NCBI GenBank assembly: GCA_902790495.1 | Contig: CADASK010000021.1 | Location: forward strand, 1 to 35,354 | Source of the DNA: an uncultured Eubacteriales bacterium | Lineage (GTDB): Bacteria > Bacillota > Clostridia > Christensenellales > Aristaeellaceae | DNA length: 35,354 bases | Direction: 5' to 3' | Shown here: one piece after another, positions 16,199-24,875 of the stretch | Numbering within the stretch: position 1 is the stretch's first letter | Layout of the letters: each line of letters opens with the position of its first letter | Notes under the pieces: model-generated | Told to the model about the DNA's origin: nothing | Database searches by the model: none | The model's input: only the letters and a program-made list of their open reading frames with translations | Translations under genes and position numbers: made by a program

Positions 16199-17473
16199 AT
16201 GATCGCGCGAACCGTTTATTTGGGCTTTTTGGGCTGCGGCAATATCGGCGGCGGCACCTATCATCTGCTGGAGCGGATGCGGACAGACCTGGAGGAGCGC
16301 TTCGGCCTGCGCTTTGAGGTGAAAAAGGCGCTGGTGAAGGAGATTGCCACGGCGCGCAAGGACATTCCCGCCTCCGTCTATACCGAGCGGGCGGAGGACG
16401 TGTTCGGCGATCCCGACATCACGGTGGTGTGCGAATTCATGGGCGGGGCGGAGCCGGCGGCCAGCTTCATGGCGGAGGCGCTGCGGCGCGGCAAGCACGT
16501 GGTGACCGCCAACAAGGTGGCCTTCGCCAACCACTGGGACCGCCTGCAGGCCGCGGCGGACGAGGGCCACGCGGGCCTCTACTACGAGGCGAGCGTCGGC
16601 GGTGCGATCCCGGTCATCCGCACCCTGACCGAGGCCTTGGAGGCCGACCGGGTGGGGGAGATCATGGGCATCGTCAACGGCACCACAAACTATATCCTCA
16701 CCCGCATGAGCAAGGAGGGCTCCTCCTACGCCGCCGTGCTGGCGGACGCCCAGCGCCTGGGCCTGGCGGAGCCTGACCCGACGGCGGACGTGGAGGGCAT
16801 GGACGCCGCCTGCAAGATCGCGATCCTCGCGTCGCTGGCCTTTCATGGCCGCGTGCGTGTGGACAGTGTGTACACCGAAGGCATCACCCGCGTCACGGCG
16901 GCGGATATCGCCTTCGGCCGGGAGATGGGCTACACCCTGAAGCTGCTGGCCATCGCCAAGCGCGCGGGGGACACGGTGGAGGCGCGCGTGCACCCGACCT
17001 TCCTGCCGGACAGCCATCCGCTGGCCCGGGTGGACGGCTCCCTGAACGCGATCTTCCTGCGGGGCGAGTCCGGCAAGGACATCATGCTGCAGGGACGCGG
17101 CGCGGGCGAGGAGCCGACGGCCACGGCCGTGGTGGGCAACATCCTGGACGCTGTGCTGTCCGCGCGCCCGGCGCGGCCCAGCTTCCGCGTCACGGCGGAG
17201 AATGCCTTCGGCGTCACGGAGAACTGGACGACGGGCTTCTCGATCCGTCTGCGCGCGGTGGATCAGCCCGGCGTGCTGTCCCGGGTGAGCGACTGCTTCG
17301 CGAAGGAAGGGGTTTCCATCGCGACCATGATGCAGAAGGGCGCGGCGGAGGATGGCTGGGTGCAGCTGGTGCTGGTGACCCATCCGACCCGCGAGCAGTC
17401 CCTGCGCCGGGCGCTGGAGAATCTCGACCCGGCCATCTGCGCCCCGGAGAGCGTGATCCGCGTGGAGGCCTGA
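16199..17473 (+). CDS. hom: Homoserine dehydrogenase
   Basis: Reduces aspartate semialdehyde to homoserine, the branch point to threonine and methionine. The 424-residue protein begins with the dinucleotide-binding GFLGCGNIGGG (G12, G14, G17). Next come TANKVAFANHWDRL, YYEASVGGAIPVI and GIVNGTTNYILT, the substrate and catalytic blocks of the family. The last 80 residues form an ACT domain (LRAVDQPGVLSRVSDCFA), expected to sense an end product such as threonine. The ATG at 16199 follows AAAGGAAG; a TTG one codon earlier is possible. No other threonine or methionine gene is adjacent. Confidence 0.96.
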   Translation: MIARTVYLGFLGCGNIGGGTYHLLERMRTDLEERFGLRFEVKKALVKEIATARKDIPASVYTERAEDVFGDPDITVVCEFMGGAEPAASFMAEALRRGKHVVTANKVAFANHWDRLQAAADEGHAGLYYEASVGGAIPVIRTLTEALEADRVGEIMGIVNGTTNYILTRMSKEGSSYAAVLADAQRLGLAEPDPTADVEGMDAACKIAILASLAFHGRVRVDSVYTEGITRVTAADIAFGREMGYTLKLLAIAKRAGDTVEARVHPTFLPDSHPLARVDGSLNAIFLRGESGKDIMLQGRGAGEEPTATAVVGNILDAVLSARPARPSFRVTAENAFGVTENWTTGFSIRLRAVDQPGVLSRVSDCFAKEGVSIATMMQKGAAEDGWVQLVLVTHPTREQSLRRALENLDPAICAPESVIRVEA

Positions 17474-17513
17474 GCCGCGCCCCGGTGAAGGCAGTCATCG
17501 GTGAAATCCTCTG

Positions 17514-17542
17514 TTGACCGCGCCGAAGGTCTGTGGTACACT
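17514..17542 (+). promoter_or_regulatory. Promoter of the flavin-binding lipoprotein gene
   Basis: TTGACC (17514-17519), a 17-bp spacer and TACACT (17537-17542), 50 bases before the start codon. Confidence 0.75.
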
Positions 17543-17592
17543 CTGTATCAGGAAAGCTGTCTCTTTCGGAACCTTTGAAGGAGGAATCAGAC

Positions 17593-18591
17593 ATGAGCAA
17601 ACGGATTTGCGGCATGCTGCTGGCCATCGTGATGCTGGCTGCGTGCCTGGGCGCTGCGGCGGAATCCGCCATCCTGTTTGGCGTGGGCGGCTCGGTCAAG
17701 CTGAAGCTGGAGACCAGCGGCACCGGCAAAGCGAAGGGCCACGGCGGCGACGTGACGGTGACCATTCACGCGACGGACGGCGTGCTCACCGCGGTGGAGG
17801 CCGTGGGCGAGAAGGAGGACATGGGCGGCATGGCGCTGGCCGAGCTGCCCGAGCAGATGGTGGCGGGCAACACGATCAACGTGGACGCCATCACCGGCGC
17901 GACGGAGACCTCCGACGCCATCAAGGAAGCCGCCGCCAAGGCCTTGAAGGACGCGGGCCTGGACGCCGGCAAGTTCCAGAAGCACTACGCCCCGGCGGGC
18001 GCGGCCCCGGCGAAGATCACCCTGAAGAAGGCGGACGCCCAGCCCGCCGCGGAGGAAGCGCCGAAGGCTGAGGCTGCCGCCGAAAACGTGGACGCCTACA
18101 CCACCGCCTCGGCCACTAAGACCGTGCTGAGTGCGGAAGGCATCACGGCCATTGCGCCGACCCTGGAGGCCCTGTCCTCCACGCTGTCCACCACTGCGGA
18201 CACCCAGAAGGAAGGCTACGCGCCCAAGGAGGGCACGGCCACGGCCCAGATCATGACCGTGAACGAGGACGGCTCGGTGGGCCTGTCCACCATCTCCGAG
18301 TGGGCCTTCTCCGGCGCGGACTGCACCGTGCAGATGAAGCTGACCCACGGCCAGAACGCCCTGAATCTGACCCGCGAGAACGCCGCCGGCACCCTGCTGG
18401 TGAAGGCGGAGGGTGCGGTCTACCTGCTGCACCTGCAGGTGAAGGACGTGGACGTACTGGAATACAGCGACGCGGCCTATGAAGCCGGCGAGTTTGACCA
18501 GTTCTACAGCGGCGCGCCGAACAAGCTGGCGGAGTACCACATCACCTGCGACGTGACCGCCATCGAGGTCACCTACGCGCTGATGTTCTGA
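17593..18591 (+). CDS. FMN-binding domain lipoprotein with a possible C-terminal split-barrel flavin domain
   Basis: A 332-residue exported protein. Residues 1-18 form a lipoprotein signal with the lipobox LAAC (Cys18). Residues about 40-118 match the FMN_bind domain: GGDVTVTIHATDGVLTAVE, then DAITGATETS. In that motif Thr104 is the expected site of covalent FMN attachment by an ApbE transferase. An Ala/Glu/Pro-rich linker (about 135-165) leads to a second domain (about 185-332, IMTVNEDGSVGLSTISEW, LNLTRENAAGTLLV) that resembles the pyridoxamine-phosphate-oxidase-like flavin-binding barrel; this part is less certain. The ATG at 17593 follows AAGGAGGA. No apbE or Rnf gene is in the window. The likely role is extracytoplasmic electron transfer. 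Confidence 0.8.
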   Translation: MSKRICGMLLAIVMLAACLGAAAESAILFGVGGSVKLKLETSGTGKAKGHGGDVTVTIHATDGVLTAVEAVGEKEDMGGMALAELPEQMVAGNTINVDAITGATETSDAIKEAAAKALKDAGLDAGKFQKHYAPAGAAPAKITLKKADAQPAAEEAPKAEAAAENVDAYTTASATKTVLSAEGITAIAPTLEALSSTLSTTADTQKEGYAPKEGTATAQIMTVNEDGSVGLSTISEWAFSGADCTVQMKLTHGQNALNLTRENAAGTLLVKAEGAVYLLHLQVKDVDVLEYSDAAYEAGEFDQFYSGAPNKLAEYHITCDVTAIEVTYALMF

Positions 18592-18626
18592 TATCCATCT
18601 ATGAATAATGGTACTGAAAGCGAGGA

Positions 18627-18689
18627 GGCGAGCGAAGGTTTGCAAAGGGCGATCGCAAAGCCCTTTGCCCGCGCCCGCAGGCGCGGAAC
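18627..18689 (+). repeat. Structured intergenic repeat, copy R5 (short form)
   Basis: It begins 36 nt after the lipoprotein stop. The 9-bp stem is GCAAAGGGC with GCCCTTTGC (18642-18650, 18660-18668) around GATCGCAAA. Relative to R1 and R6, three successive pairs have changed on both sides. The second hairpin is CCGCGCC-CGCA-GGCGCGG. Confidence 0.9.
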
Positions 18690-18743
18690 CCCTGCTGCCA
18701 CATAGAACGAAACAGTTTCATCGAAACCGATGGACGGAATGCA

Positions 18744-18780
18744 AAAGGACTCTGCGACCAGAACGGTTGCAGAGTCCTTT
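18744..18780. terminator. Terminator between the lipoprotein gene and the SUF operon
   Basis: A 16-bp stem (18744-18759 with 18765-18780, one G-T pair) with loop AGAAC. It ends in TTT on the plus strand and TTTT (via 18743) on the minus strand, so it can serve both convergent units. Confidence 0.8.
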
Positions 18781-18789
18781 GCGTTTCAG

Positions 18790-19230
18790 TTATACCCTCG
18801 CCTTGGCGGGATCCTTGAAGATCTCCTCCAGCGTGTGCCAGCCGAGCACCGCGCACTTCACGCGCGCGGGCATGTGCGAGATATCCCGCAGCGCCCCGGC
18901 CTCGTCCAGCTCCTCGATCTCCTCCTCCGTGGCGGTGCCCTTGATCATGCGGATAAAGCAATCCGCCAGGTGCAGGGCCTCGTCCTTGGGCAGCCCCACG
19001 ATCATGCCCAGCATGATGTCCGCCGAGGCCTGGGAGATGGCGCAGCCGTCGCCCACGAAGGCGCCATCCACGATCGTGCCGTCCTCGACCTTCAGCTTCA
19101 GGTAGATGTCGTCGCCGCAGGAGGGGTTCACGCCCTCCAGCACCAGGTTGGCGTCCGGCAGGTCGTGCTTGAAATCCGGGCGCATGTTGTGCTCGGTGAG
19201 CACCTCGTTGTAAAAGCTTCTATTCTCCAT
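18790..19230 (-). CDS. sufU: SufU, zinc-dependent sulfur acceptor for SufS
   Basis: Accepts persulfide from SufS in Gram-positive iron-sulfur cluster assembly. The 146-residue protein has the three family cysteines and the aspartate: Cys38 and Asp40 in NPSCGDD, Cys63 in GDGCAIS, and Cys126 in RVKCAVLGWHTL. The spacing between the last two cysteines fits SufU rather than IscU. Its start at 19230 overlaps the end of sufS by 11 nt, so translation is coupled. It is the last gene of the operon, followed by the terminator at 18744-18780. Confidence 0.95.
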   Translation of the reverse strand: MENRSFYNEVLTEHNMRPDFKHDLPDANLVLEGVNPSCGDDIYLKLKVEDGTIVDGAFVGDGCAISQASADIMLGMIVGLPKDEALHLADCFIRMIKGTATEEEIEELDEAGALRDISHMPARVKCAVLGWHTLEEIFKDPAKARV

Positions 19231-20431
19231 AACCCATTCGGCTCCTCAGCGATGACAGGCTGTCCAGGAAGCGGTCCACGTCTTCCGTGTTGTTGTACAG
19301 GTAGATGCTGGCGCGGGCCGTGCTGCCCACGCCCAGGTGCTTCATCAGCGGCTGGGCGCAGTGATGCCCGGCGCGGATGCACACCTTGTCGCTGTCCAGG
19401 ATGGCGGCGATGTCGTGGGGGTGCACGTCGTCCACGGTGAAGGTCAGGATGCCGCTGTGCTCCTCCGCGCGGTCGGAGCCGATCACGTGGATGTGGGGCA
19501 TGGCCTGCATGGCCTTCAGCGCCCGGTCGGTCAGGGCGTTGACGTGGGCCTCGACGGCGTCCAGCCCGGCGGCCTGCAGATAATGGATGGCGGCCTCCAG
19601 CCCCACCGCGCCGGCGGCGTTGACGGTGCCGGCCTCGAACTTGTGGGGCACCTCCGCCCAGGTCGCGCGCTCGCGGGTGACGTACTCGATCATCTCACCG
19701 CCGCGCAGGAAGGGCGGCATGGCCTCCAGCAGCTCCAGACGCGCCCACAGCGCGCCGATGCCCATGGGCCCGCACAGCTTGTGGCCGGAGAAGACCAGAA
19801 AGTCAACGCCCAGCTTCTGCACGTCCAGCGGGATGTGGGGCGCGGACTGGGCCGCGTCGCAGACCATCAGCGCGCCCACGCTGTGGGCCAGCTCCGCCAT
19901 GCGCTCCACGGGGTTGACGCGGCCGTACACGTTGGAGACGTGGCCCATGCACACCAGCCGGGTGCGCTCGGTCACGGCCGCCCGCATGGCCTCCTCCGGG
20001 AAGAGGCCGTCCCGGGTGCACTCCAGGAAGCGCAGGGTGGCCCCGGTGCGCTCGCAGGCCAGCTGCCAGGGCAGCAGGTTGGAGTGGTGCTCCATCACGG
20101 TGACCAGCACCTCGTCGCCGGGCTTGAGGTTCGCCATCGCCCAGGTGTAGGCGATGAGGTTCAGGCCCTCGGTGGTGTTGCGGGTGAAGACGATCTCCTC
20201 CGCATGCTTCGCGCCCACGAAATCCGCCACGGTCTGCCGGGCGTGCTCGTAGGCGTCAGTGGCCTCCATGCTCCAGGCGTAGAGGCCGCGCAGGGGATTG
20301 GCGTTGTGGGTGTCGTTAAAGACGCGCTCCGCCTCGATCACGCAGGCCGGGCGCTGAGCCGTGGCGGCGCTGTCGAGATAGACCACATCGGTGCCGCGGA
20401 GGATCGGAAAATCGTTTCGGAGATCAAGCAT
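19220..20431 (-). CDS. sufS: SufS cysteine desulfurase (group II)
   Basis: A pyridoxal-phosphate enzyme that takes sulfur from cysteine for cluster assembly. The 403-residue protein shows VYLDSAATAQRP at the N-terminus, VMEHHSNLLPW, the cofactor lysine in FSGHKLCGPMG (about residue 215) and the catalytic cysteine in IRAGHHCAQPLM (about residue 359). The short loop around that cysteine is typical of group II enzymes that work with SufU. The ATG at 20431 overlaps the end of sufD by 8 nt. Confidence 0.96.
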   Translation of the reverse strand: MLDLRNDFPILRGTDVVYLDSAATAQRPACVIEAERVFNDTHNANPLRGLYAWSMEATDAYEHARQTVADFVGAKHAEEIVFTRNTTEGLNLIAYTWAMANLKPGDEVLVTVMEHHSNLLPWQLACERTGATLRFLECTRDGLFPEEAMRAAVTERTRLVCMGHVSNVYGRVNPVERMAELAHSVGALMVCDAAQSAPHIPLDVQKLGVDFLVFSGHKLCGPMGIGALWARLELLEAMPPFLRGGEMIEYVTRERATWAEVPHKFEAGTVNAAGAVGLEAAIHYLQAAGLDAVEAHVNALTDRALKAMQAMPHIHVIGSDRAEEHSGILTFTVDDVHPHDIAAILDSDKVCIRAGHHCAQPLMKHLGVGSTARASIYLYNNTEDVDRFLDSLSSLRSRMGYGE

Positions 20432-21488
20432 CGTCCCGGTCCTCCCCGCAAGGCGCGTCGATGTTGGCGTAGGCCATCACCTGGCAGGCGGCGCGCGGGT
20501 CGCCCAGGGCTTCGCAGGCCGCGTTCAGCCGCGCGGAGGCGATCATCTCGCACACCTGCTCCTCGCTCAGGCCGCGGCTGGTCAGGTAGAACAGCAGGCC
20601 CTCGTCCAGGCGGCCGATGGTGGCGCCGTGGTTGCCCTTCACGTCCTCCTCGCTGCACAGGATCAGCGGGATGGTCTGGTTGGAGGCGGCCTCGCCCAGC
20701 ATCAGCACGTTCTCGTACTCCGCGCCGTCCGCGCCCACCGCGCCCTTCTGCAGGTCGATGGTGCCGCGGAAGAGCTTGGACGCGCCGTCGTTCAGCACGC
20801 CGCTGACGTCGATGCGGCACACGGTTTTGCGGCCGATGTGGCGCACGTTGTCGTTGAAGTCGAAGCGCTGGTTCTTCTCGGCCTGGTAGGTCTGGCGCAC
20901 CTCGGTCTGGCTCTTCGCGCCTTCGAGGGCGATCTCCGCGCCGGCGTAGACCTTCTCCGCGCCCAGGTAGATCTGGGAGAGGGCGAAGTCGGCCTTCTCG
21001 CCGCACACCGCGCCGATGTCGTTCAGCACGACGTCCTGGCCGCGGTTGAGCCACAGCTGGATCAGGCGCACCTTCGCGCCTTTGCCCAGCTGCAGGCGGG
21101 TCTGGGCGATCACGGTGGCGCCCTTTGCGCCGGCGGGCCGGTCGCAGTCCATCACCAGGGTCAGGTCGGCGCCCTCGGCCGCATGCACGTCGACGACGGC
21201 GGCCTCGGTGGCGCCGCTGTTCGGCGCGAGGTGGAGGCGCACGGTCTGGGCTCCGCCGGCCTTCGCGTCGACGCGCATCCGGGTGGCGGGGCTCTCGGCC
21301 AGCAGGCCGGTCAGCTCTTCGCCCATGCCGGTGACGCAGGCGAGGGGCTCGGCGGCGGGGGAGACTTCGCCCTCCGCGGCGACGGCCAGCGGTTCGGGGC
21401 GCTGTACGCGCACGGACGTGTCATTCATCTTCAGCCAATACCAGGTCTTGGCGGCCAGGGCGTTGACTATCAGTGTTTTCTCTGTCAT
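20424..21488 (-). CDS. sufD: SufD-like Fe-S cluster assembly protein
   Basis: A 354-residue paralogue of SufB, forming part of the SufBCD scaffold. The first 120 residues are diverged. The core from TVIAQTRLQLGKGAKVRLIQLWLNRGQ through RIDVSGVLNDGASKLFRGTIDL and the C-terminal ATIGRLDEGLLFYLTSRGLSEEQ match the SUF_FeS_assembly fold. It is shorter than most SufD (about 400-440), the difference lying in the N-terminal domain. The ATG at 21488 follows GGAG. It sits between sufB and sufS. Confidence 0.93.
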   Translation of the reverse strand: MTEKTLIVNALAAKTWYWLKMNDTSVRVQRPEPLAVAAEGEVSPAAEPLACVTGMGEELTGLLAESPATRMRVDAKAGGAQTVRLHLAPNSGATEAAVVDVHAAEGADLTLVMDCDRPAGAKGATVIAQTRLQLGKGAKVRLIQLWLNRGQDVVLNDIGAVCGEKADFALSQIYLGAEKVYAGAEIALEGAKSQTEVRQTYQAEKNQRFDFNDNVRHIGRKTVCRIDVSGVLNDGASKLFRGTIDLQKGAVGADGAEYENVLMLGEAASNQTIPLILCSEEDVKGNHGATIGRLDEGLLFYLTSRGLSEEQVCEMIASARLNAACEALGDPRAACQVMAYANIDAPCGEDRDDA

Positions 21489-21519
21489 AAAACGATAACT
21501 CCTATGTGCGGGTCAGCGC

Positions 21520-22926
21520 TCAGCCGATGCTGCCCTTCATCTCCATGCGGATGAGGTTGTTCATCTCGATGGCGTACTCCATCGGCAGCTCCTTGGACAC
21601 GTTGTCCGCGAAGCCGCTGACGATCATCGCGCGGGCTTCCTCCTCGCTGATGCCGCGGCTCATCAGGTAGAACACGCTCTCGTCGCTGATGCGGCCGATC
21701 TGTGCTTCGTGGCCCACGTCTGCGTCGGGCGTGCGCACGTCGATGGCGGGGATGGTGTCGGAGCGGGAGATGTCGTCGAGCATCAGGGACTGGCAGGACA
21801 CGGCGGAGCGGCTGCCCTTGGCGTTCGCGCCCACGACCACCGCCGAGCGGAAGGTGGACACGCCGCCGCCCTTGGAGATGGACTTCGTGTTGATGTAGGA
21901 GGAGGTGTTCGGCGCGCTGTGCACGACCTTCGCGCCGGTGTCCAGGTTCTGGTCGTGGCCTGCGAAGGTGATGCCGGTGAACTCCATGCGGCTCTTCTCG
22001 CCGCGCAGGATGGTCATCGGGTAGAGGTAGCTCACGTGGGAGCCGAAGGAGCCGGAGACCCATTCCATGGTACCGCCCTCGGCCACGGTGGCGCGCTTGG
22101 TGTTGAGGTTGTACATGTTGCGCGACCAGTTCTCGATGGTGGAGTAGCGCAGGCTCGCGCCCTTGCGCACGAACAGCTCCACGCAGCCCGCGTGCAGGTT
22201 CGCCACGTTGTAGCGTGGGGCGGAGCAGCCCTCGATGAAGTGCAGCTTTGCGCCCTCGTCCACGATGATCAGCGTGTGCTCAAACTGGCCCGCGCCCTTG
22301 GCGTTGAGGCGGAAGTAGCTCTGCAGCGGGATCTCCACCTCCACGTTCTTGGGCACGTACACGAAGGAGCCGCCGCTCCACACCGCGCCGTGCAGGGCGG
22401 CGAACTTGTGGTCGGTGGGCGGCACGAGGGTCATGAAGTGCTCGCGCACCATGTCCGCGTACTCGCTGCGCAGGGAGGACTCGAAGTCGAGGTAGACCAC
22501 GCCCTGCTCGGCGACCTCCTTGCGGAGGTTGTGGTACACCAGCTCGGAGTCGTACTGGGCTCCCACGCCGGCCAGGTACTTGCGCTCGGCCTCGGGGATG
22601 CCCAGGGCGTCGAAGGTGCTCTTGATGTCCTGGGGCACCTCGGACCATTCGCCCTGCATCTTCGTGTTGGGACGGACGTAGGTGACGATCTTGTCCATGT
22701 CCAGGCCCTCGATGGAGGGGCCCCAGTCCGGCACGGGGAGCTGGTTGTAGATCTCCAGGCTCTTCAGGCGGAACTCACGCATCCAGTCGGGGTCGCCCTT
22801 CTCGCGGGAGAGCTGCTCGACCAGCTCGGGGGTAAGGCCCGCGCCGAGGCGGTAGGCGTCGCGATCCTCGTTCCGGATGTCGTACATGCTCCGGTCGATA
22901 TCGTCTACACGGGTTTTTTCTTCCAT
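21520..22926 (-). CDS. sufB: SufB, Fe-S cluster scaffold protein
   Basis: Main scaffold of the SufBCD complex, on which the nascent cluster forms. At 468 residues it is full length, with GAGLTPELVEQLSREKGDPDWM, YVRPNTKMQGEWSEVP, HGAVWSGGSFVYVPKNVEV, the core cysteine in SAVSCQSLMLDD and EAQIGRISDESVFYLMSRG. The ATG at 22926 follows AGAGGAAT. The gene is 27 bases from sufC and 31 from sufD. Confidence 0.97.
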   Translation of the reverse strand: MEEKTRVDDIDRSMYDIRNEDRDAYRLGAGLTPELVEQLSREKGDPDWMREFRLKSLEIYNQLPVPDWGPSIEGLDMDKIVTYVRPNTKMQGEWSEVPQDIKSTFDALGIPEAERKYLAGVGAQYDSELVYHNLRKEVAEQGVVYLDFESSLRSEYADMVREHFMTLVPPTDHKFAALHGAVWSGGSFVYVPKNVEVEIPLQSYFRLNAKGAGQFEHTLIIVDEGAKLHFIEGCSAPRYNVANLHAGCVELFVRKGASLRYSTIENWSRNMYNLNTKRATVAEGGTMEWVSGSFGSHVSYLYPMTILRGEKSRMEFTGITFAGHDQNLDTGAKVVHSAPNTSSYINTKSISKGGGVSTFRSAVVVGANAKGSRSAVSCQSLMLDDISRSDTIPAIDVRTPDADVGHEAQIGRISDESVFYLMSRGISEEEARAMIVSGFADNVSKELPMEYAIEMNNLIRMEMKGSIG

Positions 22927-22953
22927 TATAATATTCCTCTTAATATAGAAACA

Positions 22954-23703
22954 TCAGACAGACTTCTTCTCGTAGGCCTCGAAGCCGGAGGCGTTGATGG
23001 CGTCCACCAGGTCGGCGCCGCCCTCCGCGGCGATGCGGCCCTCCACCAGCACATGGGTGTGATCCACGTGTAGGGATTCGAGGATGCGGGTGGAGTGGGT
23101 GATGATCAGCAGGCTGCGCTCCTGATCCTTCTGGAAGGCGGCCACGCCGGCAGATACGGTGCGCACGGCGTCCACGTCCAGACCGGAGTCCGTCTCGTCC
23201 AGGATGGCCATGGACGGCTTGAGCATGTGCAGCTGCAGGATCTCGGCCTTTTTCTTTTCGCCGCCGGAGAAGCCCACGTTCAGGTCGCGGCGGGCGTAGC
23301 TGGGATCGATCTGCAGCAGATCCATCGCCTCGCGCAGCTGGCGGTTGTACTGGGCGATGCGCAGGTGTTCGCCGCGCTGCTCCATCGCCGTGCGGATAAA
23401 GGCGGACACGGTGAGACCGGGCACCTCCAGGGGAGCCTGGAAGGACAGGAACAGACCGGCCTTGGCGCGCTTGTCGGGGCTTTCGGTGTCGATCCGCTCA
23501 CCCTTGAACCAGATCTCGCCTTCGGTGACGATATACCGGGGATGGCCCATCAGGGCATAACCGAGGGTGGACTTGCCCGCGCCGTTCGGTCCCATCAGGA
23601 CGTGGGTCTCGCCGGGGCCGATCTGCAGGCTTACGCCGTGCAGGATCTCTTTGTCCTCCACGCGGACATGGAGATTGCGGATGTCCAACAGTGCTTCGCT
23701 CAT
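22954..23703 (-). CDS. sufC: SufC, ATPase of the SufBCD complex
   Basis: An ABC-type ATPase (249 residues) that drives conformational change of SufBD. It has Walker A GPNGAGKST (Lys44), the SufC-type signature VGFSGGEKKKAEIL and Walker B MAILDETDSGLDVDA, where SufC has E-T-D-S-G-L-D. The ATG at 23703 follows GGAGG. It is the first gene of the order sufC-sufB-sufD-sufS-sufU; sufB lies directly after sufC rather than last as in Bacillus. No SufR or IscR-type regulator is in the window. Confidence 0.97.
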   Translation of the reverse strand: MSEALLDIRNLHVRVEDKEILHGVSLQIGPGETHVLMGPNGAGKSTLGYALMGHPRYIVTEGEIWFKGERIDTESPDKRAKAGLFLSFQAPLEVPGLTVSAFIRTAMEQRGEHLRIAQYNRQLREAMDLLQIDPSYARRDLNVGFSGGEKKKAEILQLHMLKPSMAILDETDSGLDVDAVRTVSAGVAAFQKDQERSLLIITHSTRILESLHVDHTHVLVEGRIAAEGGADLVDAINASGFEAYEKKSV

Positions 23704-23766
23704 CGTGATTCCTCCAAAATGATGACACATGGCCGGCCAATCCCTATCGTTTTGGTCGGCTTTGCT

Positions 23767-23796
23767 ATTGTAGCACAGCCCCGGAAGGTACGTCAA
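23767..23796 (-). promoter_or_regulatory. Promoter of the SUF operon
   Basis: On the minus strand, TTGACG (23791-23796), an 18-bp spacer and TACAAT (23767-23772). The region from here to the mraZ promoter (about 23800-24155) has no gene; it is AT-richer with several A and T runs and I see no structured RNA in it. Confidence 0.8.
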
Positions 23797-24158
23797 GACG
23801 TGCGGAAAGGGAAAAGGAAGGGAATTTTCGCCGGCGGGCCGGGCTGTCCGGGGACGGTGCTCCAGCGGCCCGGGAGCGGCGAATCTATATCTTGGGGTCG
23901 GGAAGGGCAGGGGCCGCGAAACCCTAAAAAATTATTTTTTGTTACAAAATGCGAAGAGGGGCCGCAGGTGTTTGCATTTCAGGCCGTCACGGGGCACGGC
24001 GACCCCTGAACAGCGGTCCTTGTGCTACAAAATACAGCGCAGGCGAAAAAATGTTCCCACAAAATCCAAATACAAACATTGCAGAAATGTTAAATAGTTG
24101 TAAACAAACAGGCCCATATGCGAACACATCGTGAACGTTTGAAAAACATCCGTGCCCC

Positions 24159-24187
24159 TTGCACAGAAGCAAGATGTGTTGTAAAAT
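24159..24187 (+). promoter_or_regulatory. Promoter of the mraZ division/cell-wall cluster
   Basis: TTGCAC (24159-24164), a 17-bp spacer and TAAAAT (24182-24187), followed by G-rich repeats that may bind MraZ. Confidence 0.75.
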
Positions 24188-24216
24188 GGGTCTGCAGACC
24201 AAAAAAGGGTAGCAAA

Positions 24217-24231
24217 TGGTGAAAGGTGGGG
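24217..24231 (+). promoter_or_regulatory. Possible MraZ operator repeats
   Basis: TGGTG and TGGGG are spaced by five bases (10-bp period), with another TGGG at 24187-24190. MraZ proteins are known to bind TGGG-type direct repeats in the mraZ promoter, so autoregulation is plausible. The second repeat overlaps the ribosome site, which could also produce it. Confidence 0.4.
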
Positions 24232-24237
24232 GTCAAT

Positions 24238-24792
24238 GTGGGCGCTGACGACAGGCGTCTGTCGGGCACGGCAATCGACCCTGCCTTGAACGAACCGCTG
24301 AACGATGAAGATCTCCGCCTGCTCCGGCGCTATGAGAGCATTTTTATAGGCTCCTACAGCCACTCGCTGGACGGCAAGGGCCGCATGGTGGTGCCGCAGG
24401 CCTTCCGCGAAAAGCTGGGGGAGAAGTTCTTTGTGGCCCCTTCGCAGGACTTCAAGTCCATCGCCCTGTACAGCGAGATCGCCTGGGCGCGCCTGCGCGA
24501 CCGCTTCGCGCGGCTGCAGGCCAAGCGCATGTCCTACGAGCTGATTCGATTTTTGGAGCAGTTTGACGCCTACAGCTACCGCGACCAGGAGTGCGACGGC
24601 CAGGGGCGTATCCTGCTGCCGGCCCGGCTGAGGCAGAAGATCCTCGGCGACGAGAAGGACGTGGAGATCACCGGCGCCAACGACCATGTGCGCGTGGTGG
24701 CCGCCAGGAGCGCGGAGGAGCAGTTCGCGGGCTTCCTGAAGGATCTGCCGGACATCCTCGGCGCGATGAACGCCCTGGACGCGGACGCGTGA
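24238..24792 (+). CDS. mraZ: MraZ, transcriptional regulator of the division/cell-wall cluster, with N-terminal extension
   Basis: DNA-binding ring-forming protein that usually represses its own cluster. Two AbrB-like swapped-hairpin repeats are visible: SHSLDGKGRMVVPQAFREKL and DQECDGQGRILLPARLRQKI. Family members normally begin at FIGSYSHSLD; here about 35 residues precede it, rich in charged residues (ALNEPLNDEDLRLLRRYES). No ATG is available in frame. GTG at 24238 is best, with AAAGGTGG eight bases upstream; GTG at 24226 is less well placed. The total is 184 residues against about 143 usually. The next gene starts 83 nt downstream. Confidence 0.9.
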   Translation: MGADDRRLSGTAIDPALNEPLNDEDLRLLRRYESIFIGSYSHSLDGKGRMVVPQAFREKLGEKFFVAPSQDFKSIALYSEIAWARLRDRFARLQAKRMSYELIRFLEQFDAYSYRDQECDGQGRILLPARLRQKILGDEKDVEITGANDHVRVVAARSAEEQFAGFLKDLPDILGAMNALDADA

Positions 24793-24875
24793 GGCGCGGG
24801 CGCATACGCCTTCCGAAATGTGAACGAAATGAGAAACCTGACGGTGAATTCTTGACAGAATGAGGGGGAAAGTCT

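Noticed and set aside
16095-16199. Short frame in the hom leader as an attenuator peptide
   Set aside because: It has no ribosome site, starts next to the transcription start and contains no run of regulatory codons.
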